Notes: generated by a model from the sequence alone, not told the origin. Positions 22,632-34,409 are shown, counted from the stretch's first letter. The stretch is 64,000 bases of DNA from Sabethes cyaneus (GCF_943734655.1 NC_071354.1:157377142-157441141), one strand, 5' to 3'. A program made the numbers and translations.

Positions 22632-23186
22632 CGAAGTAAGGCTTTGAAAGTCCAAATTAGGTGAAATTCATAGGTCCGAAAGTCCGGAGATGTTAACCTG
22701 ATCGGTCGTTATTTTTGTGATAAGTAATAATAGACTCGCCATCCTATGATTATTCTGTTTTTCCAGGTCAAAACATTCTTTCGAAAGGACGAATACCCCA
22801 ACTTTTGTTTAGGTTTGGGCATGCTAGTGGTTATTTTCCAAGTTTATCGTCGCAGACCAGAGACACCACATAGGGCCATAAAAAGTAGTCTAATGCTGTT
22901 AAATCCCATAATCTTGAAGTCCAAATCACGGGTCCATTAAGCGAGATTATTCATTCGCTGAATGTTTCTTTCAATAAATTAGTTGTGGTACGTTCAGTGT
23001 GGCATTAGTACTTATTTTCATGGTGTTACTCGATAAAGAGTATCCTCATAACTCTAACTCAAATTATTACTATAAATATTGCCATTTCATAACTTACTCC
23101 ACTAAGGTTTAAATTCATTTAAAGCCTTTTTCGCTACTCATCTAGCAAACACATAAAGCTTGACGTATCTATAAGCTGAGATAAAC
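22632..23186 (+). repeat. Dispersed repeat R1, copy 1
   Basis: The block runs from CGAAGTAAGGCTTTGAAAGT to ATAAGCTGAGATAAAC and is matched in the same orientation at 27228-27769, well above 85 percent identical by eye with small indels. Shared landmarks include GTCCGGAGATGTTAACCTG, GACGAATACCCCAACTTTTG and GAGTATCCTCATAACTCTAA. It is non-coding with no clear TIR, LTR or poly(A). Both copies start at the same base, so that edge is probably the true element end. Confidence 0.85.
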
Positions 23187-25318
23187 ACCGGAGAAGAAAA
23201 CACCAATAACCATAAAGAAAAGACAGTGCGGCTATCTGTTTGCTCTATATTAGCTCGCAGGAACTGCTTCGTTTCTGAGGTTGGTATTTAGGACTTCCTC
23301 TATCTTTTTGCTTGCCTGCTTGAAGAGCGTAGCTCACTTCTCTCGTCTATCTAAGTCTGATGTTATTTTTTTCAACGTCAGTGGTCTGGAGGCAGAAGTT
23401 TCTGTTTACTTCTTTTACTCAAGTTTATGTTTTCCAGTGACTTTATTGAGGTGACGTGCACCGGTTTTCTCGTGCCGGTTGGCTGTTTGCTTGGCTCGAG
23501 TGGTGTCCCATTTTTGTACGGGACCCCCCGTTGGTCGCAACAACAACGGTGTAGCATGTGAAACTGCTTTTGATGTTATCCGACTCCATATGATGTGCTT
23601 GTCGTTAGAGAAAAAAAATGCTCTTAACGCGCAATTCCCTGCAAAAGTTTACGATTCAAGGATAAAGCCCTACCAAACTCCTATTCTAAGTTAGGCAGCC
23701 TGCTATGTGCTTATATATCCTTCGGATTTGATTTAAGTTTCGGATTGTCTTATGTTTTCATTTATTTCGCATGCCGGGGAACTTAGTCATGCGAGCACTG
23801 CACTGCAATTAAATGTTATTACCTACTTCATTAAACTTGATATAAATTAAAAAAGAACTGTTCACTTGAATAAAGACTGAGTGCACAAACTTACTTTTTA
23901 TTCTCTATAGTACAAAAAACCTCAGTTTAAGGAACTAGATATCATAATGATAGGTACATTTTTAGACCGTATTTTCTGTTAAATGCATTTAGCTCTTCAA
24001 CCTGGTTTTTTCTGTACTCTGATTGCTTATCGCAGGTGAGTAAGTTTTTTTTTCTTTATTCACTAGGAGAAGGAAAACCTCTGGGAGTGAAGCTACTTAG
24101 CCTTCTTTTGCGTAAGACAAAGGATTGCACTTCCAGTGAGTTAGAAACTATTTTAAGGAAGTGCATGATTAACTTATGTAACAAGTAACTATGCCATAAT
24201 AGTCGAGCTGGTAGTTTCACTTCGTCTACAAAATTGTGAAGTTAAAAAAAACTGGAAGAAAAAGATGCATCAATTTTGAAGGAATGGTTCTAATCGGAGT
24301 AAGGAATTGTGGTGAGTATAATTATGTCAAGCATGAGTACGTGCACTGCGGTATGGAAAAGTAAAATCGCACGAAAAATGAACCTGAATAAAATTTTTGC
24401 CTCTTCATAGTTAAGAGTATTTAGTGTTATAAATATGAAGGAAATAATACATTTTTTTAATTGCACCAAAATTTAAATTGAGCTGTAGTTTTTAACTAAT
24501 TTTGCTCAATTTACTGATATATACGTAATATACTAGAAGACTCTGTAAAACATTAACTTGCTGTTCAAATTGTCGTATACTGTTGATCTTGTCAGCTTCT
24601 TCGGTTATAGAATCACTTCGTTTTCGCTTTATATCGTTCAATACTTATTTTCAATTCGATCCAATTAGAAAAAAAAACTCACGAAAAGGAAGTCCATCCT
24701 CAGCAGAACTAAACTTCAATTTCCTTTTAACCTGACTCAATGACCATATCCGTTATAGCAAACACCACCGCTTGCTCGAATGCAATATAACTATACAACG
24801 GTTGCTTCCTGGACGATCCCACCGAACACCATCAGAACCCATAATGCTGACGTGATAGCTTCAAATTTCATTAGAAATAACCATTATGATAAATTGAAAC
24901 TGGTGCAAGTGCACCGCACCGGCGACGCGCGCTTCCAATATCAAGTGCCGACCAGTATGACAACCTCGGCTCGGCAGGACAACACCCAAACGGTCGAGCG
25001 ATACAAGGTGCAGAAAAGGAAACCATATTTTTCAACTGTTATCGTGGCTTCAGTCTACAGCACGGTATCGAAATGTAGGTCGTTGTAGTGCAAGTCTATT
25101 GAGAATGGGAAAATTTGAGTTTATTTTCTATTTTTCTGGTGTCCATGTGATCGTTGGTAAACTAACTATGGGTTGTAGCTGATATTTATTCTATGGAATT
25201 CTGGCGATTTGTTGGTTTCTCTACCATTTTTAAACGACATTATGTGAGAATGACTAAAATATGTTTTATGTATGTATGATAATGACTCTGAAGATAACGT
25301 TTGTTCTTTCAATGTGTA
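23187..25318. other. Spacer DNA, no gene recognised
   Basis: About 2.1 kb. The frame at 24780-25088 (102 codons, moderately GC-rich in its second half) has no recognisable domain, no splice-site support and no relatives in the window. I could not call it a gene. The rest is AT-rich. Confidence 0.4.
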
Positions 25319-26265
25319 GGGGAACTGTGGGTAAAATGAACAGGGGAGGTAAAATGAACAGGCAGCCAAATTCCCAGTAAAACCGATTAAAATCTGTTCC
25401 AGATCAATAGGTATCTTCTCCTAGAAGTATTTCAAGCTGTTTGAGACAATATGTGGTAATCATAAGCTTTCCAATGTGAAAAAAATGGAAAAAGTAAAAA
25501 ATATTTGCAGAAATCTGACGCCGATGGTAATTTCCACTATTAGTAAATAAGCTATTTTGGTGAAACAAATTAAATTTCGACTATTGGTATCATTTAGTGT
25601 TGTTTGCTTATCACTATCCTGCGGATCTGTCGAAAATTCCAAATATTTTTATCAACTGTTTATTTATAATAAACACTTGAAAACAACTGGTGTTTTGGGG
25701 GTAAAATGAACACTTCACTATGGGGGCAAAATGAACAGTGTGTATCATGATGTTTTACTTTCCATACGAAATAATTGCAATTCAAGCAACAAAAATGATC
25801 GAGTCTCTCGAAAAATGACGGAAAATGACCGAGTGCTGGAAAATCCTGCGAGCTAAAAGTCAAGCATTGTATGAACGTGGCGAAGATACATTATGTTAAC
25901 TTTGTGGAGTCCCATTTTAATTCCAACAGCCCTGTTGAATACCTACGGCTTATGTAGAACAACGATAATGTTAAATAATGTTTAATTTATCCAAATTGCA
26001 TGTTAACTTTAGTTTTCTATGACATGTTCATTTTGCCCTCACTGCATGTTCATTTTACCCACATGAAAAAAATCAGGCTCGAATGTGACCCTTTCGAAAA
26101 AAAGGAATTTTTCATGACAAATAGTCCTTTTTTAAACATCTTTATATATTGCTACGTGGAATATGAATCCAGCTTTCAATTTATATAGTGCGATCAGCAT
26201 TTCGTTGGTTCCTGGAGGAGAAAATGGCGAAATTGCTAAGGGTGTTCATTTTCCCCCAGTTCCCC
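25319..26265. mobile_element. TA-flanked TIR element, GGGGAACTG ends with internal motif array
   Basis: The left end, GGGGAACTGTGGGTAAAATG at 25319, and the right end, CATTTTCCCCCAGTTCCCC ending at 26265, are inverted repeats of about 25 bp with two mismatches. TA flanks both sides (25317-25318 and 26266-26267), as for Tc1/mariner-like elements. The terminal word GGGTAAAATGAACA recurs inside in direct orientation near 25349, 25699 and 25722 and in inverted orientation near 26023 and 26045. No transposase is encoded; length is 947 bp. It is non-autonomous. Confidence 0.82.
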
Positions 26266-26408
26266 TATGTTTGGAAGACTCAGAGGTTAGAGCATTGTCT
26301 TTCTTGAGAAAACTACAGTCTTTAAATGCTGAAAGAACAAATGAATTGGGAAAGCAAAACTGGAAATCAGACTCCCTGTTAATAAATTGGCCGGTGAATA
26401 ACGCACTC

Positions 26409-26480
26409 GGCCGGTGGTGTAATTGGATAACGCACTCGACTGGTGATTAAAAGTTTTGGGCTCAAGTCACACAGTCACAA
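26409..26480 (+). other. Degenerate tRNA-like sequence (tRNA pseudogene or SINE head)
   Basis: GGCCGGTGGTGTAATTGGAT resembles the 5' half of an arginine-type tRNA (A-box-like TGGTGTAATTGG), and GGGCTCAAGTC resembles a weak B box. Anticodon and acceptor stems do not pair convincingly and the 3' acceptor strand is absent. A short upstream duplication (AATAACGCACTCGGCCGGTG) looks like slippage. It is not a functional tRNA; most likely a SINE head. Confidence 0.4.
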
Positions 26481-26499
26481 GTAAATTAATTTTCACAGT

Positions 26500-26790
26500 G
26501 TGTATATACTTTTCTGTTCCAGATCTTGCAAGTTCATCAGCCCATTCATTTCCGGTTATACCAGAATAACCAGGAATCTAAACCAGATGCATGGCACTTA
26601 GAATATTTACTTCTTCTAGTTGAGTGTCGCAAGCGAAGACTCTTTTGGATTTTGAATTAGCCACACAAAGTGCTTTTATAGTGGCCTGGTTATCAGAAGC
26701 AAAAATATTTATTTTCCGTTTATAGCCGACGTTTCGAAGGGTATCCTCTTGTTTTCAGGACAGAACGTATACAAATATTTTCGCAGGTAA
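26500..26790 (-). pseudogene. LINE RNase H domain fragment
   Basis: Minus-strand reading gives NIFASDNQATIKALCVANSK (RNase H catalytic Asp in the S-D-N-Q motif), then VFACDTQLEEVNILSAMHLV, a stop, IPGYSGITGN and EWADELARSGT, where G-N-E-x-A-D-x-L-A is the C-terminal RNase H motif. This arrangement is characteristic of the RNase H tail of non-LTR retrotransposons such as the I, R1-related and LOA clades. Only about 90 codons remain. The tRNA-like sequence at 26409-26480 lies beyond its 3' end. Confidence 0.85.
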
Positions 26791-27227
26791 CCCGTCTCCA
26801 AAAGCCAACCAAAAAATTTGAAACAGAATTATTAAGAAAATTGATTTACAAAATAAGCTTTCATCGAACGTTAGATGCAAATAAACATGTTCTATGGGTT
26901 TCGTAGCATTGGGAGAAACATACTATGCCAAATAAATGAATAAACGTGAGTCTTTCTAACACAAAGTGCCGATAAATTCGTAAGTTTAATAATTGGAATA
27001 ACTAACGAAACTTCTTCGAATTTGATTGCACACCTGTTTTGCTTGTCCTAACGTCTATTCTCTGCAACTCCCATTTGACAGTTCACTTCTCTGCGGTGTT
27101 GCTTTTTGTTTATCAACGCAAGCGGTTGCAGCCGTAGTTTTCCCTATAGTGATTTTTCTCGTTTTCACCATTTATTGCGAGGTTTCCAGGTTTTAATGGA
27201 TGCTAAGGTAATCCTAAAATATGTGTA
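26791..27227. other. Spacer DNA, no gene recognised
   Basis: AT-rich, unrecognised sequence between a LINE fragment and repeat R1. No open frame with support. Confidence 0.45.
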
Positions 27228-27769
27228 CGAAGTAAGGCTTTAAAAGTCCAAATTAGGTGAAATTCATAGCTCCGAAAGTCCGGAGATGTTAACCTGATCG
27301 GTCGGTATTTTTGTGATAAGTAATAATAGATTCACCATCATACGATTATTCTGTTTTTTGGGCCTAAACATTCTTTTGGAAGGACGAATACCCCAACTTT
27401 TGTTTAGGTCTGGGCATGCTAGTGGTTATCTTCCAAGTTTATCGTCGCAGACCGGAGACACCGCATAGTTCCATAAAAAGTAGTCTAAAGAAGTTAAATC
27501 CCATAATCTTGAAGTCCAAATCCATTAAGCCAGATTATTCATTCGCTGAATGTTTCGTTAAATAAATTGGTTGTTTCACGTTCAGTGTGGCATTAGTACT
27601 TATTTTCATGGTGTTATTCGATGAAGAGTATCCTCATAACTCTAACTCAAATTATTACTATAAATATTGCCATTTCATAATTTATTCCACTAAGGTTTCA
27701 TTTAAAGACTTGTTCGCTACTCATCTAGTAAACACATGAAGTTTGACGTACCTATAAGCTGAGATAAAC
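27228..27769 (+). repeat. Dispersed repeat R1, copy 2
   Basis: Direct repeat of 22632-23186. It starts at the same CGAAGTAAGG and ends GAGATAAAC, exactly where the next inverted-repeat element begins. See copy 1 for landmarks. Copy 2 has a few internal deletions (for example the GGGTCCATTAAGC region is shortened). Confidence 0.85.
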
Positions 27770-28449
27770 GAAAGATATTTTTATGGGGATTCCAATGGTG
27801 TGGTTCTTGTTTATGGCATGCATCTGTTCCTAGCAGTTTTGGCCAAACAAAGGGGATTTTACTCTACTTTTCCAGGAGTACAGCGATGTATTGATCAATA
27901 ACTCTGGAACCCTCTGGAATAAGACCGATATTTTTTCGCCACAAGAAAGCTTACTTTATGTAGATTCCGATGGCAGATTATTTGATCGCGGGAAAATTAG
28001 GCATTTTACCCTAATTTTCTCAGCTAACGTCGCCGAATTAAGGTAGCATGATCTTTGTTTTACCAAAACTACAAGAAACAAACAGGTGCTGTGAACATAC
28101 ACCAAACTGTTCGAATGCATATAAAAATAACTCTTTTATGGTGAAAAAAGATTTATTTTCTTCTAGCGGATACTGTTATAGGGTAAAATGCCGTTTACTT
28201 GACCAAAACACTAAGAAACAACTATGTGTCGTAAACAAATACCATGTTGTCGGATTCCTCTTGAAGATAGCTTATTTATGGCGAAAAAAGATCAATTCAT
28301 CCCATGGGAATACGGAGATTAGGATCTTTACATCTCTACATGTCGTGAATAGTAGGGTAACATGCCCTTCTTTTGGCAAAAACTGCTTAAAATAAACGCG
28401 TGCTGTAAACAAATAGCGCGCCATTGGAATCCTTATAAAAATATCTTTC
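27770..28449. mobile_element. TIR element with about 100-bp inverted ends and internal repeat units
   Basis: The left end, GAAAGATATTTTTATGG at 27770, is the inverse of CCTTATAAAAATATCTTTC ending at 28449. Similarity continues inward for about 100 bp (ATTCCAATGGTGTGG, TTGTTTATGGCATGC, GCAGTTTTGGCCAAACAAA against their complements). Inside, a unit starting GGGTAA-ATGCC and followed by CCAAAAC, AAACAA, GTGCTGTAAAC is repeated about three times (near 28045, 28181, 28355). No transposase or clear target duplication was seen. Confidence 0.7.
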
Positions 28450-28686
28450 TTTTATATCTTAAATTCGTTGGTTGTCATCTTTTTTTTGACATCAAAAGAT
28501 TGATTCCAGCTCAGCGGCATTTTGAGATATAGAGACAAAGGACTTTTTCTCGACAAAATCCCCACTGTGCACTGCTGAAGAAATGTAATTTGGATTGGTT
28601 TCCTAATTGGATCACTGGGAATCTACGCATCTAACGTAAAGGAGATTTGTTTGATTGGCTTTGCGCAATTTCTCTTGGCATCATCC

Positions 28687-28884
28687 CGATTTTGATGTCC
28701 TGCGATTCACCATCTAACGCAAACTGACTCACTCATCCCATTTACGCGGGAAGCTGTCAACCGACCTCTGACACTTTTTCTCTGTACCAGTTACACCCTA
28801 CCGGTAACTACCCAAATAAAGTGTTATTGAAACAGATTACACATTTAAATCCTCTAATATGCTAGAAATACCAGGATGTCACAT
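28687..28884 (+). repeat. Direct repeat R4, copy 1 (partner at 31106-31294)
   Basis: TGATGTCCTGCGATTCACCA, ACTCACTCATCCCATTTACG, CGGGAAGCT-TCAACCGACC, GACACTTT, and AATCCTCTAATATGCT recur in order at 31106-31294. The two copies flank the TIR element at 29252-30474. Unclassified and non-coding. Confidence 0.75.
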
Positions 28885-29249
28885 ACTCCCCTGCATAAAA
28901 TGAACAATTCAATATATGATATTATTCCAGGTCCAACAGATTATTTACATTGTTGGTACAGTCTTCAAATTATTCTTGTTTGATATATTGAAATTCGTTA
29001 ACTCTTATACATAGCCTACAGAGAAATCGTTAACTTTTGTAATGTGTCGACCTAAAATAGAAAGTACCTACTACTTGTCATAAAATCTTTGATAGGACAT
29101 GCACACCCAGTATCTGCCATATCTTGTCATTTATATTTAACGTCTATGAACCTTGCCTTCCTGAAATCAATGGTCATATTCTACCTATCTAACGTTTTAA
29201 TGTTTTCATAACATTGGCCTTAGACTCATTTCGACCCTATCTTCATAGG
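28885..29249. other. Spacer DNA, no gene recognised
   Basis: AT-rich and unrecognised. An isolated ATAAAATGAACA word near 28897 echoes the terminal motif of the element at 25319-26265. Confidence 0.4.
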
Positions 29250-29251
29250 TA

Positions 29252-30474
29252 CCGTCAAACGGGGTAACTTGCAACAGCGGGGTAACATGCAACAACGCTA
29301 TATCGATCCAATTTACTGTACTTTTTGATCTTTTACTTAAATTTTTTATCTATATCAGTCTCTGAATCTTGTTGTTAACAGTTCAAAGAAGCCTTAGATA
29401 CTGTTAGGATGATTTTTTTTGTTTTTGGTGATTTTTAAAAAATCCCACGAGATGGTGTCAAATTCATCGTCAATTTTTCGTCAGTAAAACGTTTGTGTCG
29501 CCAACAGGCACTTCAAATAAAAGAAGCCTTACATATATTTTTTATAGTAAAATGAACAATAAAGAAACAAAATAATTGATTTATGATGACTAGGTTTGTT
29601 TATCTTGCTTGTTACCACATTATTCGTAAAACAAGTACTTAAACGGGGTAACTTGCAACAGCTGGTAGATATAAAAAGCTGTGTTCCGTTAGGTTCAAGA
29701 GGCAAGTTATCATTTAATTTTGCATCAAACAATACTAAAGCACACCTGAAGAGTGTAAGATACTTTCCGTAAGTCGGAAATATGCTAGTTTTTCTCTGGA
29801 TATACTGAAAATGGCCATAGAAGAGGCCAAAAAGAAAATAATCTCACTGAGAGAATCGACCAGCAATATGACAGTGTCTAATTAAGATCACTCGTAACGT
29901 AATGAACGTTCATATATTACGTAACCAAGATATTCAGGATTTTTAACTCTCCCTCTCCACTTCATGACGCGATTTTGCATAGTGGATATACGACGTGTAA
30001 TGCGTTGTTACCCAACTTCCGCTTCCCTAAGTGCGTTACGTAATATGTGAATGGTCTTTAAAGAAGGCAGCTTTATCGGATCCAGACAAGGAATACCAAC
30101 TGCTTGAATAATATAAAATGTTATTTCTGTAATTTCCGTTACGGAGCTCATGCGTATATTCATAGCAAAAGCATTAAAAATCGCAAGTCGGATTATCATT
30201 TGCATATTCAAGTCAAAAGAAACTCATGCAAATCTTTAAATTCGTTCATTTTGCAAAAAATATTGCTTTGTTGCAAGTTACCCCGTTTAAAGGGTTAATA
30301 GTAACAAATTAGTTAAAAAATTCTACAACAACCAATATTGATCGCATAATTTTTGAATATATGTGAAATTGTTCTATGCTAGACCTAATAACTTCGTATT
30401 AATTAAATGTACTACTGATAAGTTTTCACTTGCACTCATAGTTGAGAACTGTTGCAAGTTACTCCGTTTGACGG
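29252..30474. mobile_element. TA-flanked TIR element, CCGTCAAACGGGGTAAC ends
   Basis: The left terminus, CCGTCAAACGGGGTAACTTG at 29252, and the right terminus, CAAGTTACTCCGTTTGACGG ending at 30474, are inverted repeats of about 27 bp with one mismatch. TA flanks both (29250-29251 and 30475-30476). The motif GGGGTAACTTGCAACA recurs internally, near 29279 (one change), near 29645 in direct orientation, and inverted near 30272. Length is 1223 bp with no transposase. It is built on the same plan as the elements at 25319-26265 and 47884-48406. Confidence 0.85.
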
Positions 30475-30547
30475 TATTGACCCTGTGCTTTTCCCGACTC
30501 AACCCTAACAAATGTCTGCTATGGGTTTTTCACAACTCAATCATAAT

Positions 30548-30757
30548 ACACGTTGGCCATCTCTCCGGATTAACTTTAACACGGATTGGCCATGGCCATC
30601 TTGTCGGCTCAATTTTAATGCAGGTTGACCGTGGCCGTCACACCGTCTTAACTTTAACATGGATTGGTCATGACCCTCTCGCCGGCTCAACTTTAACATG
30701 GATTGGCCATGACCCTCTCGCCGGCTCATCCTTAATACACGAGTTGGTCACGGCCTT
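30548..30757 (+). repeat. 39-bp minisatellite, about five units
   Basis: Units of the form ATGGATTGGCCATGACC + CTCTCGCCGGCTCAACTTTAAC (39 bp) are repeated about 5.4 times with substitutions. Because 39 is a multiple of three, both strands stay open through the array: on the plus strand a 13-residue unit LTWIGHDPLAGST is repeated inside a 151-codon frame starting about 30363. I see no evidence that it is translated. It starts about 70 bp beyond the TIR element at 29252-30474. Confidence 0.85.
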
Positions 30758-31105
30758 CACCGAGTACATTAATATATCTTCAAATCTATCGAATGATAAT
30801 TTGCACTGCCATGTATAACTTTGTTCCCAAATGGAATATGGAATATGGTCGTTTGTTACTTCAAATGCAATTATCTACCCCTTTCCAGGCAAAACGTACG
30901 AAGTTTAAAATATACCACACTATTCTGACGAGAAATAATGCTGCCACCCAATGTATATAACAACCAACCGAAGCAACTCCGCATTTGCAATCGGTATTCC
31001 ACCCGAATTGCCAATACAGTGCACTACAAAATATATTCCATTTTGATTACCTCATATTTTTCCTTTAAACTCCGAAGGTACTGGCAGTGCCAGTAAATCG
31101 CCAAT
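30758..31105. other. Spacer DNA, no gene recognised
   Basis: Unrecognised AT-rich sequence between the minisatellite and repeat R4. Confidence 0.45.
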
Positions 31106-31294
31106 GTGATGTCCTGCGGTTCGCCATGAAATGCGACTCACTCATCCCATTTACGCGGGAAGCTATCAACCGACCCCCGACACTTTCTCTCTGTGCTAGT
31201 TACACGCTACCGGCTACTACCCTAATAATGTGTCATTAACACACATTGCGCATTCAAGGTAAATCCTCTAATATGCTTGAAATATCAGGATGCC
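31106..31294 (+). repeat. Direct repeat R4, copy 2
   Basis: Partner of 28687-28884, in the same orientation. It is followed at 31291-31363 by a 35-bp tandem duplication (GCCA-TTCGATAACTTGCC twice). Non-coding. Confidence 0.75.
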
Positions 31295-31502
31295 ACTTCG
31301 ATAACTTGCCGCCTTATGTAAATGGAATGCCATTCGATAACTTGCCAGCCTTATGTATGCTGGAATTGAGCTACGCTAGACCATACACGTAAACTGCATT
31401 AGGTGATATTTGTGGCTAAGCTCATCTACGATGAAATCGACGCTCCAAAACTTCTGTCTTTGCTGAATTTCCGGGTATCACAATGATCATCTTTTAAGAC
31501 AT

Positions 31503-31668
31503 TACACTTCTTCATCAACAAACTTCGCCGCTGGTTATTAAAGTTCAGGACAAATATGGGGTGCAACGAACCTACTGACTCTTAGCAGCACCGCGCAGTC
31601 GAGATTCGAACATACAAGGACTGGTTCATTAGACCAGCATTCTACCTCAAAACTAACTGACGGACTGA
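31503..31668 (-). mobile_element. tRNA-headed SINE (family S), copy 4
   Basis: On the minus strand it contains CCTTGTATGTTCGAATCTCG (good B-box match), TGCTGCTAAGAGTCAGTAGG, CTTTAATAACCAGCGGCGAA and GATGAAGAAGTG. The head is present to CAGTTAGTTTTGAGGTAGAA. It is diverged from copies 2 and 5. Confidence 0.7.
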
Positions 31669-34326
31669 CAACTGACAAACTCCATTTAATCGAACGGTAT
31701 TTTGATATAAAGAACCAATCACAGAATACATTCGGACTTTCCTGAAAATGGTAGAACTATTTAAGTTCGGTAACCGTGGCACTTGATTACGCAGAAATTG
31801 AAAAGATATAATTTGTTATAAGATTTTATTCATTAAGACATCGATTGGTTTAACGATCGTGATCAATTTGAATATGTGATATTCCCTAGATTTGCAATGA
31901 AACAACTAACAATGTCATTTGTTTGGCTCTGTAAACAAAAAGAACAGGGCATTCTAATGGAGTAAAATTTTTTTTAGCGGTCATCTTGGATTTGGTCGCC
32001 ATATTGAATTTTATCAAAAAATCGCTGTTTTCGCCATGAGCCCCCCAACTAATTTTCATTTTAAGACCACATTGGAAAGCTGAGAAATAATGTCATATGC
32101 CATATCGTACTCGAGAATGACTTTCAGTGTGGAAAGTAAACATGGAGTTATTTGAAAAACTGTTATTAGAATCCGCAATAAGCTGAGTAGGCTGTTGGCA
32201 ATATCTATCAAATCTCTAGTTGATAATTTATTAAGCTTACCGTAATGTATTATTGACAGCGAAACAATGTACTACATCGCAATATCCTTAAACCGCAAAT
32301 CCACCTGCAGGAGGTAGTCAAGAGTGCTTAGCAAATTTTCCATCTTGTTCATCCTCTCATCGCAGTTCGATTTGGTCGCATTTGCTTTCGATAAATTATT
32401 AAACTACAAGGAAAAGTTTGCTAACGGCGCTTCTTTCGCTTTTAATGCGGCAATCTTTGACTCGCCTTGTCTGTGAAGACGGTTACCATCATCGTGCTGG
32501 TTACCGAATACGGTTTTTGCCTTGAATCAGTCATTTCATTAGCATTAAGAGCTTTGCGAGTCGTGCCCCTTGATTATTTCTCGATGACGAAGTTTGGCGC
32601 TAGGAAACCGGTAATGAAGTCACATCGTTTTTTGCGGTTCAAGTGTTTTCTTCCGTTTAACTACGCAACTAACTGATACACTGAGCTATTTCTGTTTGCG
32701 GTGCATTATAGTGCTTTATAGTGGCTATGTAAAACTTAAAGACTTCGAGCGTAGAAATACCTCTCAGATCTGTAATGTTATTCTTAGCGTATTTTTTCTA
32801 CAAATTGCATAGCTATGATTTTTTTTTTCAAAGTGCAACGTAAAATGCCACCTTAAAATCGCTCTCTTCGCTAAAACTAATATATTAGCAACATATAGTT
32901 ATTTTAAACAGTTTTATCCGTTCATTGAAATATCATCCATTCCTATTGTTTCCGTATCGCGTGTTAGATCCGTAAATTTAGCCATTTAGGCTAACTTGGG
33001 CCGCCATCACTTTATCTTCTTTCCCGTAGCAATTAATCTTGTACACGTGTTACAAATGCAATACAACAAAGTGCGGATCGCTGCAATATTGAGTATCAAT
33101 TTGTCAAGTAAAAAGTACATAAATCTGTCCCGGCAGAATGAATTTGCAATTGTTTAACTGCTTCATCCCAGCAGTGTGCAGCAATGTCATAGCTTGACCA
33201 AAGTGTAGCACGGATTTCCACAGTGTTTGCCTGACCAGTACCGGTCGGTCATCCGGCAAAGGACGTAAATTTTCGTAGAAAACCCCATCCAGTCATCTGA
33301 TCGGACACCGTAGCTCCATGAGGGTGAAGTGTTGTGTTCCTTTCGGCTGCTGCAATCGTACCTATCGGTAATTTATTGCTATGGAAGGAATGAACCTGCA
33401 ATGGGCAGTAATGTCTATTCAGAGAATCGATTCCAACAGCTGTAGTTCCATCTGGAAGTATTTAGCATGTACACACATTCGATGTGCAAGTTGCAGATTG
33501 CTGCATGACGAGCAGTAAAACGATTATACAGAGCAAATAGCATCATGTCAAGAGCACAAAATGGATAGAGAAGTGTGTTTATGGGCAATGATTTTGGCCG
33601 GTCGCACGTTGGACAAAGGTTTTGATTTGAATGGCGCTTGACCGCTGGGAACAACTGGTTCTATCGGAATAATCTATGCAGCAGATTGATCGAGCATGTT
33701 GTACAAATTTCGCAAATAGGAGGCATTGTTATTTCCCGAATGCTGCGGGACGCAATTTATTTACTGGGAAAATATATTGAACGAGTTTTATGTTGCAACG
33801 GACAACGGTTGTCAATTATTCGTTTGAACAAACGACACTCAACAAACATAATAATTAACAGTTTCTCGTTTTATGTCGATTTCTTATTTATAATTCATTT
33901 TTCTGTACATGTTTTCTGACAAGGCACAATACCCAGTTTTTGTATGTTTGTTTATTTTCCGTCGTTTATAAAAGGATCGGTGCCGTTGGCTTTACTTTGT
34001 CGTGCGATAGAAAGCCTGACGCAGCCGGCATTTTAAAAGCATTGTGTATAGAATACATCACACTGCACACACAACGATAAATTTTGGTACAACTTTCTGG
34101 TTTTGTCTGAACCATTTGTAGTGAAAATACTACTAATATATAATATCAAATTTAAAACACTCACTTTCTTTCAGTTCCTTCTCAACCCATAATAAATTGC
34201 TTCAGCTAATGCCATTCTTGCGCTTGGCGTTATGGTGAATTATGTAAAGGACATGACCGTTAAAATGTCATTTAAAAATCTGTATTTTTTTTGTTGAAAT
34301 TAGAGTTCTACCGACCTTTTCTCTAG
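31669..34326. other. Spacer DNA, no gene recognised
   Basis: About 2.7 kb without a recognisable TE protein or terminus. A TATAAAA word near 33967 is followed by moderately GC-rich sequence but has no initiator or adjacent coding frame to support a promoter. Short open frames (for example 79 codons minus near 33415-33654) lack motifs. Confidence 0.4.
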
Positions 34327-34365
34327 GGCCGTTGCAAATTATTTTTGAAGCTTTTGTCATCCCCC
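34327..34365. mobile_element. PIF/Harbinger-type MITE end, fragment
   Basis: GGCCGTTGCAAATTATTTTT followed by GAAGCTTTTGTCATCCCCCC matches the terminal 38 bp of the MITE at 20348-20748. The opposite end is not found, so this is a truncated copy. Confidence 0.5.
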
Positions 34366-34409
34366 CTTTAAAATTGACTCCCTTTAAAATAGATGCACAA
34401 ACTTTGCGG

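Noticed and set aside
24780..25088. 102-codon frame as a host gene or exon
   Set aside because: No domain, splice sites or codon pattern support it, and frames of this length are common by chance.
26409..26480. Possible functional tRNA gene
   Set aside because: The acceptor and anticodon stems do not pair and the 3' half is missing; kept only as a tRNA-like remnant.
33960..34040. TATAAAA followed by GC-richer sequence, a possible core promoter
   Set aside because: No initiator element, downstream exon or coding frame was found, and TATA-like words are frequent in AT-rich DNA.
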